DNA of 64,000 bases from Dryas octopetala (GCA_963921425.1 OY992837.1:17457896-17521895), one strand, 5' to 3'. Shown: positions 48,701-62,033, numbered from the stretch's first letter. Made by a program: numbers and translations. Notes: a model not told the origin generated them from the sequence alone.

Positions 48701-49524
48701 CCTGTCACCATCCTTAACTGGTCTTTTGTTCGTAATGACCAACCCAGGTATTAATCAAGATCTAAGACCCAAAATAGAAAAGGAGTCGAAATGACTTCTT
48801 TAGGTTGTGATCTCTTTTAGACTCTATTTCTGACAGTCATACATACCTTGCCCAGATTCGAGACTACCTACCAGATTGCTTTGGCCATCAAGGATGAAGT
48901 GGAGGATCTTGAGAAGGCTGGTATCAATGTTATTCAAATTGACGAGGCTGCTTTGAGAGAGGGGTTGCCTCTTAGGAAGTCTGAGCAAGCTTTCTACTTG
49001 GATTGGGCTGTGCACTCCTTCAGGATCACCAACTGTGGTGTCCAGGACACTACCCAGGTCTTTTTTCACTTCACTCTGGAATTCTACATATTTGTTTTCA
49101 AGTATTTGATTTATCCAATTTTCTGAAACTGATTCTTTCTTTTAACAATGTACAGATCCACACTCACATGTGCTACTCCAACTTCAACGACATCATCCAC
49201 TCAATCATTGACATGGATGCTGATGTGATCACCATTGAGAATTCTCGTTCTGATGAGAAGCTCCTGTCGGTGTTCCGCGAGGGAGTGAAGTATGGTGCTG
49301 GAATTGGCCCTGGTGTTTATGACATCCACTCTCCAAGAATACCATCAACTGAAGAGATTGCTGACAGGATCAACAAGATGCTTGCGGTGCTTGAGACAAA
49401 CATTTTGTGGGTGAACCCCGACTGTGGGCTGAAGACCCGCAAGTATACTGAGGTGAAGCCAGCCCTCAAAGCCATGGTTGCTGCTGCCAAGCAACTCCGC
49501 ACCCAGCTTGCCAGTGCTAAGTGA
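45731..49524 (+). CDS. METE: Cobalamin-independent methionine synthase, 11 coding exons
   Basis: Transfers the methyl group of 5-methyl-tetrahydropteroyltriglutamate to homocysteine, making methionine for protein and S-adenosylmethionine. Coding exons: 45731-46080, 46187-46274, 46449-46576, 46703-47094, 47189-47352, 47783-47863, 47962-48128, 48224-48329, 48497-48747, 48856-49057, 49156-49524. All introns are GT-AG. The joined length is 2298 bases, 765 residues, the usual size of plant enzymes. The start [17 protein letters not shown] is canonical. The N-terminal half and C-terminal catalytic half are both complete. Zinc ligands appear as H647 and C649 (IHTHMC) and C733 (NPDCGLK). No transit peptide is visible, so the enzyme is probably cytosolic. 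The gene looks fully functional and is flanked, not invaded, by transposons; its introns are short (about 85-430 bases) apart from the leader intron. Confidence 0.97.
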
Positions 49525-50133
49525 ATAGTTTGAGAACGGGAGCTCGAATCTGGAGATTCTATTGCATCTTGGATTTTACAACGGATAAACAAAATCATGT
49601 TTTAATGGTTTAATAACTGTGTGATGAAATGTTTAGTAGGCTTGATGTGCTCTTGTGGGCATTTTATCTTTTTATTTTATATTTTTTGTACTTTTCCTCA
49701 TATTTTGTTTTTTTGAGGCCCTGCCTCCTATCATTTTCAAAGGCATCAAACTGCTTGGTGTATTTCAGTGAATGATAAATGAAGAAATGTCATTACTAAT
49801 TTTGCGTTCCAAACCTATTCCCCTATTTTGGTATCAACCCCTTGATGTGCCTGCAACATCAGAGTAACCATTGCGAAAATTACATGTTTATTTTGATTGA
49901 ATTTTTCCAACCAAAGGCTCTGCATTTTCTTTCTCAAAGATGGATTCATTGATGCCTCTCAATTGGCACACAAAATATACAACATGCGCCGCATGGCCTA
50001 AAGATCAGGACTTGGGAGAGTTCAGAAGGCACAGGCCGCACAGCCCAGCATAAAACATAAAGGGAGCTTCTTGTGTTTCCAATAACTAAAGCTTTTCATT
50101 GATAGAAATAAGTAAAACATGAGACACTAGCAA
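49525..50133. other. 3' flank of methionine synthase gene
   Basis: The 3' UTR starts at 49525. T-rich stretches near 49660-49720 and AATGATAAATGAAG at about 49772 could guide polyadenylation. Nothing else is seen. Confidence 0.45.
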
Positions 50134-50334
50134 CGAATTAAATTTTGGATTTTGAAAAAATTTTTAGGTTAAAAAATATGGAAATTTTGACAGAATTTTA
50201 ATTTCGTTGCAAATTTAGACGAAAACAATTAAAACTTTTAACAAAATTGCGACAATTTCAATTTGGTAATATTTTAAAACCTCAAAAGAGTAGAAGAGCA
50301 AATTTTCGAAATTTAATTCCATAGACACTAGCAA
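50122..50334. mobile_element. Small insertion flanked by 12-base direct repeats
   Basis: AGACACTAGCAA occurs at 50122-50133 and 50323-50334, bracketing 189 bases. The insert has inverted GAATTAAATTT / AAATTTAATTC near its ends. It could be a short MITE; the family is unclear. Confidence 0.45.
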
Positions 50335-51763
50335 ATTGCCTTAGTTCATAATCACACATTAACTTTTGTCTCAAGTGCCGACTGTTGTCAAAACGGCAAC
50401 GGTTACACATGTGACAATAGATAACTTTAATTTTTGTCGGTGGTTCTCATGCTTTTGGGTTGTACTGCAGGTCCGAACTTTCACTATTGTAATAAATCTC
50501 TATTTGAGAGTGCCAAAAATACTTTACCCTTTTTTCTAGCGTTCAAAACAAACGATACAGGGGCTTTGTACTTTTCTAGAAAAGTATCTTCAATAATATT
50601 TGGTTTTACTTTTGATATATCATCTTTCTTAAAGATATACACAAGGTGTTGTTTGTCTCAAAATCTCTCCGGCCATGTGTTGTCTAGGCCGTAGATCAAA
50701 GAAACCACGTCCTTATATTTCGTGTTTGGGCATGCCAATACACGGCAGAGAGGCCGAATACAAAGATGATGATGCGCGATTCTAACTTTCGGTTAGGCGA
50801 CCGTGGACTGAGGAAGGAACACCCTTCGGTCGCAAAAGTTCAATGTCTTGATAGCAATGACTTAGGGTAAATGCATGGTATGTAAATGTGAAAGTGCGAG
50901 TGACTAGCGTGAAATCAGGATCAAGTCAATAGCAAGAAATAGTAAAAACAAAATTAAAACAAAGATGCTCTTCGGTGTTGATAGTAGTAATACGAGTATA
51001 AACTGTAAAACGCATAATATAAACTACTTTAAACTAAGAAAGCGGTAATAAAGCAATATATTAACTACTTATGCAAGAATTAAAATAGCAAGAAACTGAA
51101 TCGAAACTAAAAATATGCGAATCAAAGTGACATACTCATATTAAAACTAGTAAAAACCAAAGAACATGAGAGGTTTGATCCTACGTTCTTGAGAAAAACC
51201 ATGAGATTTTCTCAAGAACAAGCCTAAAACAAAAACATAAAAACTATCTATGAATTGAAAATAATAGGGATTTGCTTGTGATTTATGGGAATTCTTCTTG
51301 GGGAGATGCCTTTGTAGAAGCAGAAGACTCCTATTTATAGTGATAAAACCCTAATGGGTGCCTTGGAAACCAAGAGTCCTGATCTCTTGAAAGGTTGTAA
51401 CAGGTAAGAATCATTAAGAGTTATGACTCTTGATCTTCCCAATTTCGGTTGTTTGGCCCTCTTGAATCCGGATCTTTGTTCGATTAGGCTTCAAACTATG
51501 GATTTCTTGATCACAGCCTATTTTTAACCTCCTTTGCCCAAATTCCTTCACTCTGGCCAATTTGTGTATGGTGCAAATTTTAGGCCCAAATAGGTGTTAA
51601 ATTTTGGTCCTGAAGAAACTATCAAAGGTCTCAAAACATGGAGATTTTGAAAAATATCGATTTTGTTAAAAATTACATAGACACGATAATAATTGTAAGA
51701 AAAGTAAGAAAATTTTGAATATTTTTTTATCCAAACTGCTTTGACAAAAAAAAAAAAAAGGTT
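50335..51763. other. Unassigned, possibly old LTR DNA
   Basis: No gene is recognised. Minus-strand CTATAAATAG near 51335 lies in a context like that at 303-312, suggesting old minus-strand LTR sequence. Confidence 0.3.
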
Positions 51764-52380
51764 CGTTGAATTGAAGTTCCAAATTTCAATGTTTTTTTCA
51801 TTTTAACTACAAAAATGTTTATGTCATTTCACTTTAGATATTAAATTTCAATTTAAGTACTAACTTGAAAAAAAAAAATGATTCTACCGAGCCCTCGATA
51901 CTGTTCATGAAGCGCTCGGGAGAAATGTTTTATTTTTTTTACAAACTTAACTGTGACTATCCAACAGTCACAACTTTTTTACTGATTTGTTGTTTTTCAG
52001 TGTTTGCGAGCCTTGAATTTAATGTTTAGTTTCTAAATTGTAGGAATTTAATTATCCTTCAAACCTAAATAAAAAATATTAAACCCTTCTAAAGATTATT
52101 TTTTATGAATTTTATACAGTGATAGCTGTGACTGTTCGACAATCACAGCTATATTGCAAACCGAAAAAAAAAAACCAATTGAAAACCATCAAGGGCTCGG
52201 CACTCCTCGGTGTCAAAAAAGTTCACGTTTCGTACAAATTTGAAAATTCATCTTTCGTACAGATTTGTGACCTAATTCAAAATGTCTTGCTCTAGGTTAG
52301 TACCTAAACTAAAAAAAATTAGTGTATTGCTGTTTTTCTGAAAAACTATTGATATTTGATATTTAATCTTAATTTTCTAA
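51764..52380. repeat. Dispersed MITE-like repeat, copy 2
   Basis: Second copy of the repeat at 40612-41180, same orientation, with numerous substitutions and small indels. Confidence 0.65.
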
Positions 52381-53090
52381 AAAAAAAATTGAAGAAATTT
52401 AAATACAATGAATTTTGTGTGATATGAGATAAATATAAAGGAGACTTAGAGTCCAGTCCATTTTATGAGTCTTTCTTAGACTAAGACCGGTAGTGATTTA
52501 GGGTTTTTAATTAAGTCCTCTTATTTTTCTTCTTCAGCCCAAAATCTTGGAATTAAAACCTAACATACAGCTTCTACAAAGCCCATTCTACACCCTAGAA
52601 GGGGAAATACCCTTCAAATCGGGGAAAGATTTTATTATGAATTAAAAGAATTTTCTTATAAATTATTATGAATTAAAAAGATTTTCTTATAAATTTTAAA
52701 ACACTCCCGGTCTCCATCTAAAAACTATTTTTCTAAAGGACATAAACCTAATTATCTCTAAATATAATGCATGCTGACATACACGGTTAGTTAGAAAATG
52801 TTCACTAGTTATTAAAATATGATTCAACATGTTTCAATTTTACTAAAACTTTTTGCACTTAATATTGCATGATGAATTACATGAGTAACTTAGTATCACA
52901 TAGTGCTTCAATAAGGTTCAAAATGTTCATAGTCTCTATGAGTAAAGTAGGTGTATTGCAAAAAATAATCATAAAATAATAAATCCCAAAATAATCATCA
53001 AAAGAAAGAAAGTGCATGTATGTGTAAAGACTATTTTGATTGAAATGCATTTTATTCTATTTGATATGTTTTACAATAAAAGTAATAAAA
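52381..53090. other. Unassigned AT-rich region
   Basis: A direct repeat 'ATTATGAATTAAAA.GATTTTCTTATAAATT' occurs around 52633-52700. No gene is seen. Confidence 0.4.
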
Positions 53091-54230
53091 TTAATTTAAG
53101 AGTAAAATGCATCATTGGTCCATATACTTTTAATATTTTCCCATGTTGGCCCATGATCTAATTTTTGTCTCACTCCAGTCCAATTTGTAATTGACGGGTC
53201 CCAATATAGTCAATTCTGTCACTTTTGGGCTAACAATCGTCTATTTCCGTCACGTGCTGCACATGTGGGCTTTTTAATAGGGCAAAAAAGTCTATTCCAC
53301 ACGTGGGCTGAGTGGGGGTGGCTGGTGGTACTGTTCATCATGTTCCCCACTCAGCCCTCTGTTTTCTAGAATTTCAGTTTTTCTTCTCAAATTCGACCCG
53401 ACGTTTAAACTATCAAATCTCCACCTAATTTATCAATCTTATACTTGTTTTGAAGTTATGCATCTTCTCTTTACAATCATATAAAGATCATTCAAAACGA
53501 AACTATAAAACTCTAGATAATTGGCCCCAAAGTAGGGTATTCGAAAACTACCATTTTTCCCAAAAAATTTCGAGATTTTCCAAACTCCACCCAACTTCAA
53601 TTTTCTTCAATTCTAACACTCCAAATCAGTTCCTATGACTAAGAAATGATGAATTATAACTTGTACTTCAACTTAAATCGAAAAAACACAACCAAATGGA
53701 TTGAAACTTAGAAACCCCAAAACTAAAAATTACTCTTTACACCCTACCTGAAATCTCTATCAATTCTCACTTAATTCCTAGGTTGTTTTGGTCACAAGAA
53801 CCTCTCTAATCACTAAGTGAAATTCACCAAAATCATAAATGACCATTAAGTTAATTTCCAAAGAAAAACAGAGGGTGCATGAAAACTAAGTTTACCATAT
53901 TCTTCCTTTTTCCGTCCTTCTTTCTCTCTATTTTTTCTTCCCCTCTCTGTGTCTCTTTTACTCTTCTCGATCTCAGAGGAATGGAGGGAGGAAAATTGTT
54001 TTAGGTGAGATTAGGTTATTCTCGTAGGAAAAGACTTTTTTGCCCTAAAAAGCCCACATATGTGGCACGTGACGAAAATAGATAGATGTTAGCCCAGAAG
54101 TAACGGAATGGACTATATTGGGACACACCAATTACAAACTGGACTGGAGTGAGACAAAAATTAGATGGTTGACCAACATGGGAAAAAGTTAAAAGTATGT
54201 AGACCAATGGTGCATTTACTATTAATTTAA
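53091..54230. mobile_element. Mutator-type element with about 200-base inverted arms
   Basis: The element spans 53100-54221 (1122 bases) with a perfect 9-base duplication TTAATTTAA (53091-53099 and 54222-54230). Arms 53100-53298 and 54027-54221 are inverted copies (GTCTCACTCCAGTCCA on the left, TGGACTGGAGTGAGAC-like on the right). No transposase. The 62-codon frame at 53450 shows no recognisable domain. Confidence 0.87.
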
Positions 54231-55859
54231 TATATTATTTGTGAGATACATGTGATTGTACTAACATTGTAGTTGCTAGTCTATTGATATTTTTATGTAA
54301 TCAATGTAGTAAATCTTGTAAATATAAACAAAGATTAAATTTTTTTCTTTTTATTTTATTTATTTATTTGGGGCAAGGGGAGATTCGAACTTGAGATTTC
54401 TGTCAACATTGGAGAGAGAAATACCACTTGACTAACAGCTAGTTAGTGATTAATTTGTTTATTTTAAGATACAAAGGTTTGAGAGAGTTTTTACGATGAC
54501 ATTTACTTTATAAAATGATTTAAGAAACATGTGTCGAGAAAACATTGGTGATAAAACAACCCTTACTGAGTTTGCTTTTGCTATAAGTATAATGCCATCG
54601 AAATATCAAATTTGGTTGTAGCTTAGATGTTTTGATGTCAGGAAATATGTTTGCCGTTCGAATCCCAAGTGTGGGAGATTTATTGATTTGTTCCTTAAGT
54701 GAGGGTGTTCGATTGACCAATGAATATGCAAGTATAATATAAATGAATTAATCAAGCACAATGCATAAACATATATGAATATTAGTATAAACTAAATAGA
54801 TTGATAAAGGCTACTACTCGAGAGATACTCTCATTGTGATTGGATTTTTGGTGGCAAAACCTAATCTTGGAACTCAAGGGCTTTCAATTACTATAATGAT
54901 GTATATATAGGTTCAAGAGCAAGCTGGAAGACCTAAGAATTACGTGTTCAAGTGTGTGAGATTACAGATCTTGAGCACGACACATTAGCAAAAAAAAGGA
55001 CTATTGGGAAAAGACAAAAACTTAGAAATCGATAGTCGTTGTATAAACTGCTCATCTCAGCTTACTTCGATCTATAGAGCAAGATGAACTTTATCAACTG
55101 AACATATGTACTTAATAAAGACTGAGGCAAATACAAAGTGTCAATCAATAGAGGACTAGTTCTATTGATTGAGCATACGCACATATTAGGGTTTAACCTG
55201 AATAAAATAGTGGCATGCAATATGGAATGAGATGTAAGATATGCAAGACTTACACCTGATCTTCTTGTGAGTAATTTCATATTCTTCTTTCTTTACAACA
55301 ACACTTTACTCGCTCATGCCTATAATCCCAAACCCAAGACCTAGTCTAATTCCATACACATAATCTCAAACCCAAGACTGGTACCTAGTCTAATTCCATA
55401 CACATAAAGAGCATTTTGGAATTGGGAGATGCCAATCACAAATTGTTGACACTTACATTCTTCCCCTATGGCATTCCATAAAAAAAAAATAAATAAATAA
55501 AGAAAAAAAAACCTCATATAAATGAAGTACAAGGAAATGAAAGCCTAGAATAGACTAAAAAAAAAAAAAAACTCATCTCATCCGACAATTCTTGAAAAAA
55601 CTCAAAATTCACAACACAAGCTCAGAGCAACATAGTTAGCATATAAAATAGTATAAACTGCATAATTGATATCATGGCATTTTAGAGCAACATACCTAAA
55701 TATGGATATCAAAGCTAATAATCAATGTGAGCATGTAAAAGCATTAAATCATGCACGCAAAGAATTCAACTATCATTATTGTTGTTGATTTTTGTGGTGA
55801 ATATTTTCTAATTATTTTATTAATTGGCCATACGTATATATCCAGTAAATATTTCAACT
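54231..55859. other. Unassigned region with short tandem duplication
   Basis: No gene is recognised. A block of about 40 bases (CAAACCCAAGACCTAGTCTAATTCC and onward) occurs twice at about 55329-55408. ATATATAGG near 54905 resembles an LTR-type TATA box. Confidence 0.35.
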
Positions 55860-56440
55860 TACTATTTTCAAACGTAGCCAGGGTCTCTCAATTAAAGGAA
55901 AACTATGAATGTATGTGATGCTTATCCGCTACCTGCTTTCTTGTAGGCCGGTCTCCCTTTGGTTGACGATCTAGATCGATCTGTCTAGGCGCGACATTCT
56001 CACATCTTGTCTGGCCTCTACAAGGTTTCTAGGTCCTTTATCATATCCTTTTGCTGCTATTATTGGGTCCTCACTTTCGCTTCTTTTGTTGTTTATTACT
56101 TCGTGTTAAATTGTAATATATTTCAAACATCTTTAGTACTCTTGGTTGGTTACTTTGTAAAATATTCTTAAACATGATCTTTGAAGACATCTTGTTTGTT
56201 AGGGTCGTTTGTAAAGCTCGTCACTCTAATGGGTTGCTTTTATTATTAAATATTTCAACGTGCATTTATATCAGATCCTATGTGCAGTTTAATTCTGATC
56301 TAACTCGTATTCTATCAAACAAACGGACTTAACTCGTTTTAGAGAATCTCTGAAATATAATGCTCGAGGTACGTGTATTATATTTTTGAGAATCCTTAGA
56401 ACAGGTGCCACTATGACGATTCTAGATTGGGACGTCACAG
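55860..56440 (+). mobile_element. LTR-like relic
   Basis: Contains 'GTAGCCAGGGTCTCTC' like the solo LTR at 34268, and ends in GATTGGGACGTCACA near 56439, close to the ATTCGGAGTGTGACA end there. Probably part of a related but older gypsy LTR; its start was not found. Confidence 0.4.
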
Positions 56441-57399
56441 TACCTATACATAAACTTGGCGCAGGTTAGCGTTATCTATGGCCATGCACTTGATCTTGAT
56501 ATTCATGAGAGATTTTAGTAAATAACCCAATTCTCATAGTTGTAGCCTCACAACTTCTCTTACTTAGGTGAGTTCTCCAAGAGTACATGTGACCTATACC
56601 TTGTGGGAGATTGTCCTTCACGAAACTTATTAAGGCATATATAAGTCCCATCCTAACATCACATAATATAGCACTTTATGCCATAGGGATGAGGAGGAGA
56701 ATATCTTCTCTTTCAACAACACTCCTCCACCCACCCTTCCTCACCAGCAGCGTTGTCATCGGCGGCCCACCACCGCCGGCATCAGCTATATCTCCCTCTC
56801 ACTCTTTCAGCTATCTTATAATTCAAGGATGAATACCACTACCATTAAATCCTTAAATTGAAAACTTTAGAAACTTAAAATATGCAAACAACAATTAACA
56901 CAATAATAGATTGGAACAAATAATCTAATTAAAAAATTAATCAATTCAAAATTAAAGAATCAAGTGTAATACACATATAACTCATGTTTACTCCGGTCAA
57001 TGTTTCCCAAACCCCAATGTATCTGCTGAAATTTGGCTGTACATGACATTACAAAAGTTGAAAAGTTTGGGGAGTATTTTGGCTGTTTTATCTTTTACAA
57101 AATTGTTCCATTTTAGTTACCAAACACAGTGTATTCATTTATATTCATATTAAGTTGGAATGTCTTGTGCCTCGTCACTGATGAGATTGAAATGAACATG
57201 TTAGGTTAGTTCGATATTTAAGTTATTGTTAATTAGAGATTAATTGTGCCACTAAAGGAAGAACGTACGTACCTTGAGGATTAATCACTGTGAAAATTAA
57301 TGGAATAGCTTGAGACTAGATTGACAGTTTGACACTTTAGTGATGATTGAATCCGTAATTCTTCTTGTATTAATTATCTCTAAATATATAGTGGATATC
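56441..57399. other. Unassigned region
   Basis: AT-rich, no gene recognised. Confidence 0.4.
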
Positions 57400-57404
57400 A
57401 TTTG

Positions 57405-57728
57405 TGTTGAGATTAATTAAGGCATTTGTCTGATAATTAGAAGTTTTAATGAGCTGGTAGGTGTGTTAAGTTTGTTAGCTTTTAATAAATGAGTTGACAG
57501 ATGTCAATGTCTAATAGGCTATTAAATGTGTGGATGTAGTGAGGTCATAGCCTCACACCTTTTTGGTTGAAACAGCTACAAAGCTTTGTTATTACGCATA
57601 ACTGATATACAATGATGAATATACAGTGAGAGGCACTACTGGTGTCCCACGAAAATTCTGCTTTCTCTTCATTCCATTTTTCTTCCATTTTTTTAATTCC
57701 CTTACAATTACAGAGCTAGAATTCAACA
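57405..57728 (+). repeat. 5' LTR of copia element 2
   Basis: 324 bases, TGTTGAGATT...TTCAACA. Confidence 0.95.
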
Positions 57729-57740
57729 TGGTATCAGAGC
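57729..57740 (+). other. Primer-binding site, initiator Met-tRNA
   Basis: TGGTATCAGAGC directly after the 5' LTR. Confidence 0.92.
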
Positions 57741-57821
57741 TATAGGCTCGAATCTTGAACTGGGCGTTGCTTATTGTGTGAGGTGTGAGAGAAATCCAAC
57801 GAGAAAGCTCTCAATCCAGCC

Positions 57822-60800
57822 ATGGCAGGATCTGGAAGTGGTGAGCTACGGGCTCCCATCTTCGATGGCACGGAATTTGAGTTCTGGAAGGTGCGGATGG
57901 TCACCATCTTCAAGTCCTATGGAATTTGGAAGCTGGTTGACAAAGGGATCTCAATTCCATAATCAAAGAAAAAGAAGGAGAAATTGAAGACATATGGTGA
58001 ATCTGCTGGTACTGATGTTGATGAAGAAATAGATGCTTACCTCGAAGAACAGATGATGAAAGATGCCAAAGCTCTTGGTATTATCCAAGGAGCTGTTTCG
58101 AAAGTCATTTTCTCTAGAATTGTAAACCAGGACACAGCCAAAGGTGCCTGGGATCTGCTTCAAGAGGAATACCATGGAGACGAGCAGGCAAGGTCAGTGA
58201 AGCTACAAAGCTTGCGTCGTGAATTTGAGTACATGAGAATGAGAGAGAATGAGTCTCTAGCTGAATACTTTTCTAGATTTTTTGATTTAACTAATCAGAT
58301 GGAGAAGTATGGTGAAATTTTGGGTCATCAGAGAATGGTACAGAAAGTGCTAATTAGCTTAACTAAGGTCTATGATCCTATTTGTGTGGTTCTTGAGAGG
58401 ACTTCTGATTTAAATACTGTGTCTGTACATGAGATTGTTGGTTCACTGAAGAGCTATGAGCTGAGGGTGAATAGACATGAAGAAGAGGTTGAGCACTCTG
58501 AGAAGGCTTTTGCAAGCATGAGTGTTACACCAAAGACTCAAAATAATCAAAACAGGAACTGTGGTTATGATGGAGGAAAACGAAATCAGAAGAAATGGAA
58601 AAATAAATCCAAGAAGTGGGAAAACAAGCCTCAGACAAATATGAAACAGGGAAATGGAAATGATGTTGGAAAACCAAAGTGTAAAGTGTGTGATAAAACT
58701 CACTATGGTGAATGCTGGTTCAAAGGGAAAGTTAAATGCCATAACTGTGATAAGTTTGGGCATATGATGAAGGATTGTCATCAACCTAACAGGAAAGGAC
58801 AGGTTGTGAACTATGCCAATCAAGTTCAAGAAATTGCCACCATGTTTTATGCCTGTCACAAGGCATCAGTTGAAAAGAATCAAGATGTATGGTATCTGGA
58901 CAGTGGCTGCAGTAACCACATGACCAGTTATGAATCCCTTCTTATCAATATTGATCGAAGTGTGAAGTGCAGGGTGAAAATGGGAACTGGTGACCTTGTG
59001 GAATCAACAGGGAAGGGAACTTTACCTGTTAAGACAAGAGGAGGAATTAGGTACATCTCAGAAGTTATGATAGTACCTAGGTTGGATGAAAATTTACTCA
59101 GTGTAGGCCAAATGATTGAGCATGGATATTGGCTGGTGTTTGGAAACTTTATGGCCTGCATATATGGAGATAGGAGCATGCAGGAACATATTGTTACAGT
59201 ACAAATGAGAGGAAATAGGTGTTTTCCATTTTCATTTGAAAGTGTAAATCCTGTGATGGCCAACAGAGTCACAGTTGTTGGATCCTCCTGGAAATGGCAC
59301 AAAAGGTTTGGGCATCTAAATTTTGAAAGCCTGCAGATGTTACAGGACATAGAGATGGTGCTTGGGCTGCCAAAACTTACTGGAGGTGAACATGTGTGTG
59401 AAGGGTGTGCTACTGGAAAAGCTCACAGGGAAGCATTTGACAAAGGCAAAGTCAGCAGAGCTACAGATCCTTTGGAATTGGTTCACACAGATGTTTGTGG
59501 ACCAATGAATGAAACTCTTGGAGGTAACAGATATTTGCTTACCTTCATTGATGATAAAACCAGGATGTGTTGGGTGTATTTTCTGAAGTACAAGTCAGAT
59601 GTGTTCACTGTGTTTAAGAAATTTAAAGCCATGGTGGAATTGCAATGTGGTTTCAAATTGAAGAGGCTTAGGAGTGACAGAGGGGGTGAACACACTTCAC
59701 TTGAGTTTGAAAAATTCTGTGAAGATGTTGGAATTGAGAAGCAACTCACTGTTGCATACTCACCACAGCAAAATGGTACTGCAGAAAGGAAGAATAGGAC
59801 TATTGTGGAAATGGCAAGAACAATGCTACATGAAAAGAAGATGCCACTGCAGTTTTGGGGTGAGGCAGTTAATACTGCAGTACATTTATTGAACATGTGT
59901 CCTACTCGTGCTTTGAAGAACAAGACTCCATTTGAGGAATTCAGTGGGAGAAAACCAGGTGTAAAGCATTTGAGGATTTTTGGGTCTGTGTGTTATACAC
60001 ATATCTCATCTCAACAAAGACACAAGCTGGATGAAACAGGCCAGAAAGGAGTATTTGTGGGTTATGGAACAAGAGAGAAGGGGTACATGGTTTTTGATTT
60101 GAAAAGCAACAAAGTCATTGTTTCAAGAAGTGTTATATTTGAAGAATCTGGTATGTGGAATTGGGAAACCAAGGAAACAGTTCATATATCTGTACCTTGG
60201 GATAATGAAGATGAAGTTAATGATATTGGAAATGAATTTGTGCCTGCTTCTCCTGTTCAGACTGCACAAAATTCCTGTGATACATCCAGCACACCTGGAT
60301 CTTGTTCAAGTTCACATAATATGAGGATTGAGGATGAGGAATATGATCAAGATGTTGATCCTTCAACTCTTAAAACTGGCGGTGAGATCGTGTTGGCAGA
60401 TACTTTCGACTACACTCCAAAGAAGTGGAAGAGTTTGAATGAAGTGTTTGCACATTGTAAACTTAGTGTTGTAGAGCCAGGAAATTATTCTGAGGCTGCT
60501 AAGGATCAAGTATGGCAGAAGGCCATGAATGATGAGATTATGATGATTGAAAAGAACCAAACATGGGAATTGGTTGATAGGCCAAGTAATAAACCTATTG
60601 TTGGTGTGAAATGGATCTATAAGACTAAACTCAACCTTAATGGCACTATTCAGAAGCACAAAGCAAGGTTGGTAGCTAAAGGCTACACTCAAAAGCCAGA
60701 AGTGGATTTTAGTGAGACATTTGCTCATGTGGCCAAATTGGATACAATAAGGACACTGATTGCATTGGCAGCTAAAAGAGGTTGGAAGATGTATCAACTT

Positions 60801-62033
60801 GATGTTAAGTCAGCATTTCTAAATGGAGTTCTTGAAGAAGAAGTGTATGTTGACCAGCCTGATGGATTTATAGTTGAAAACCAAGAGCACAAAGTGTATA
60901 AACTGAAAAAGGCACTCTATGGCCTGAAGCAAGCCCCAAGAGCTTGGTATGAGAATATTGATGCATATCTGTTGCAGTGTGGTTTTAAGAAGAGTCCTAG
61001 TGAAGCCACTCTATATGTGAAGAACAAGGAAGGCCAAAGGACACTCATTGTGTCTATCTATGTAGATGACATAGTATACACAGGAAGTTGTGATAGAATG
61101 ATTGAAGAGTTCAAATGTGAGATGATGAAGAAGTATGAGATGACAGACCTTGGTTTATTGCATCATTTCCTTGGAATGGGGGTAATCCAGCAAGAAGGGA
61201 GTATTTTCATACATCAAAGGAAATATGCTCTAAGTCTACTTGAGAAATTTGGACTGAAGGATTGTAAACCTGTGTCTACACCACTTGCAACAACTGACAA
61301 GCTGAGGAAAGATGATGGAAGTAGAGCTGCAGATGAGGAACAATTCAAAAAAATTGTTGGCAGTCTCCTATACTTAACTGCAACAAGGCTAGATATAATG
61401 TTTGCTGCAAGCCTTCTTGCAAGGTTTATGCATTGTCCATCTGTCAAACACCTTGGAACAGCCAAGAGGGTGCTGAGATATATCCAGGGAACCATTGATT
61501 ATGGAATTCAATACAAGAAAGGAGACTCAGCTATTCTAATTGGTTACTGTGATAGTGACTGGAGTGGAAATGAAGATGATATGAAATCTACTTCAGGGTA
61601 TGCTTTTTCTTTTGGAAGTGGAGCATTCTCTTGGGCTTCTGTAAAACAATAGAGTGTAGCACTTTCCACAGCTGAGGCAGAATACATGAGTGCATCTGAA
61701 GCCACAACTCAAGCAATCTGGCTTAGATTTGTGTTACAAGACTTTGGAGAGGAGCAGGTGGAACCAGCCACTTTAATGTGTGACAACACATCAGCCATTT
61801 CTATGTCCAAGAACCCTGTTTTTCATCAAAGATCCAAGAACATAAAGAGGAAGTTCCATTTTATTCGAAATGCTATACAAGATGGTGTGCTTGACTTGTT
61901 GTACTGTAAGAGTGAGGATCCGATTGCAGATATCTTCACCAAGGCCTTAGCAAAGGACAGGTTCAACTATTTGAGAAACATGCTTGGAGTTCAATCAGCC
62001 AAAGCCTTAGAAGGGAGTGTTGAGATTAATTAA
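57822..62033 (+). pseudogene. Copia gag-pol polyprotein with two stop codons
   Basis: The gag ATG at 57822 (MAGSGSGELRAPIFDG) opens a frame of 1404 codons to 62033. It is broken by TAA at 57960 (codon 47, after KGISIP) and TAG at 61650 (after FSWASVKQ, before SVALSTAEAEY). Both are single in-frame stops with no length change. Parts: gag; zinc knuckle CX2CX4HX4C near residue 305; protease DSG near 359; integrase HTD near 554, RSDRGGEH near 616 and QQNGTAERKN near 646; reverse transcriptase with YVDD near 1080; RNase H ending ADIFTKAL. Element proteins cannot be made whole from this copy. Confidence 0.93.

Noticed and set aside
53450..53638. 62-codon frame inside the Mutator-type element as a captured gene
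   Set aside because: No recognisable motif, no splice or codon-use support; probably chance.
57778..57987. 69-codon frame as the gag start
   Set aside because: The codons of gag are in another frame, from the ATG at 57822 (MAGSGSGELRAP), broken at 57960.
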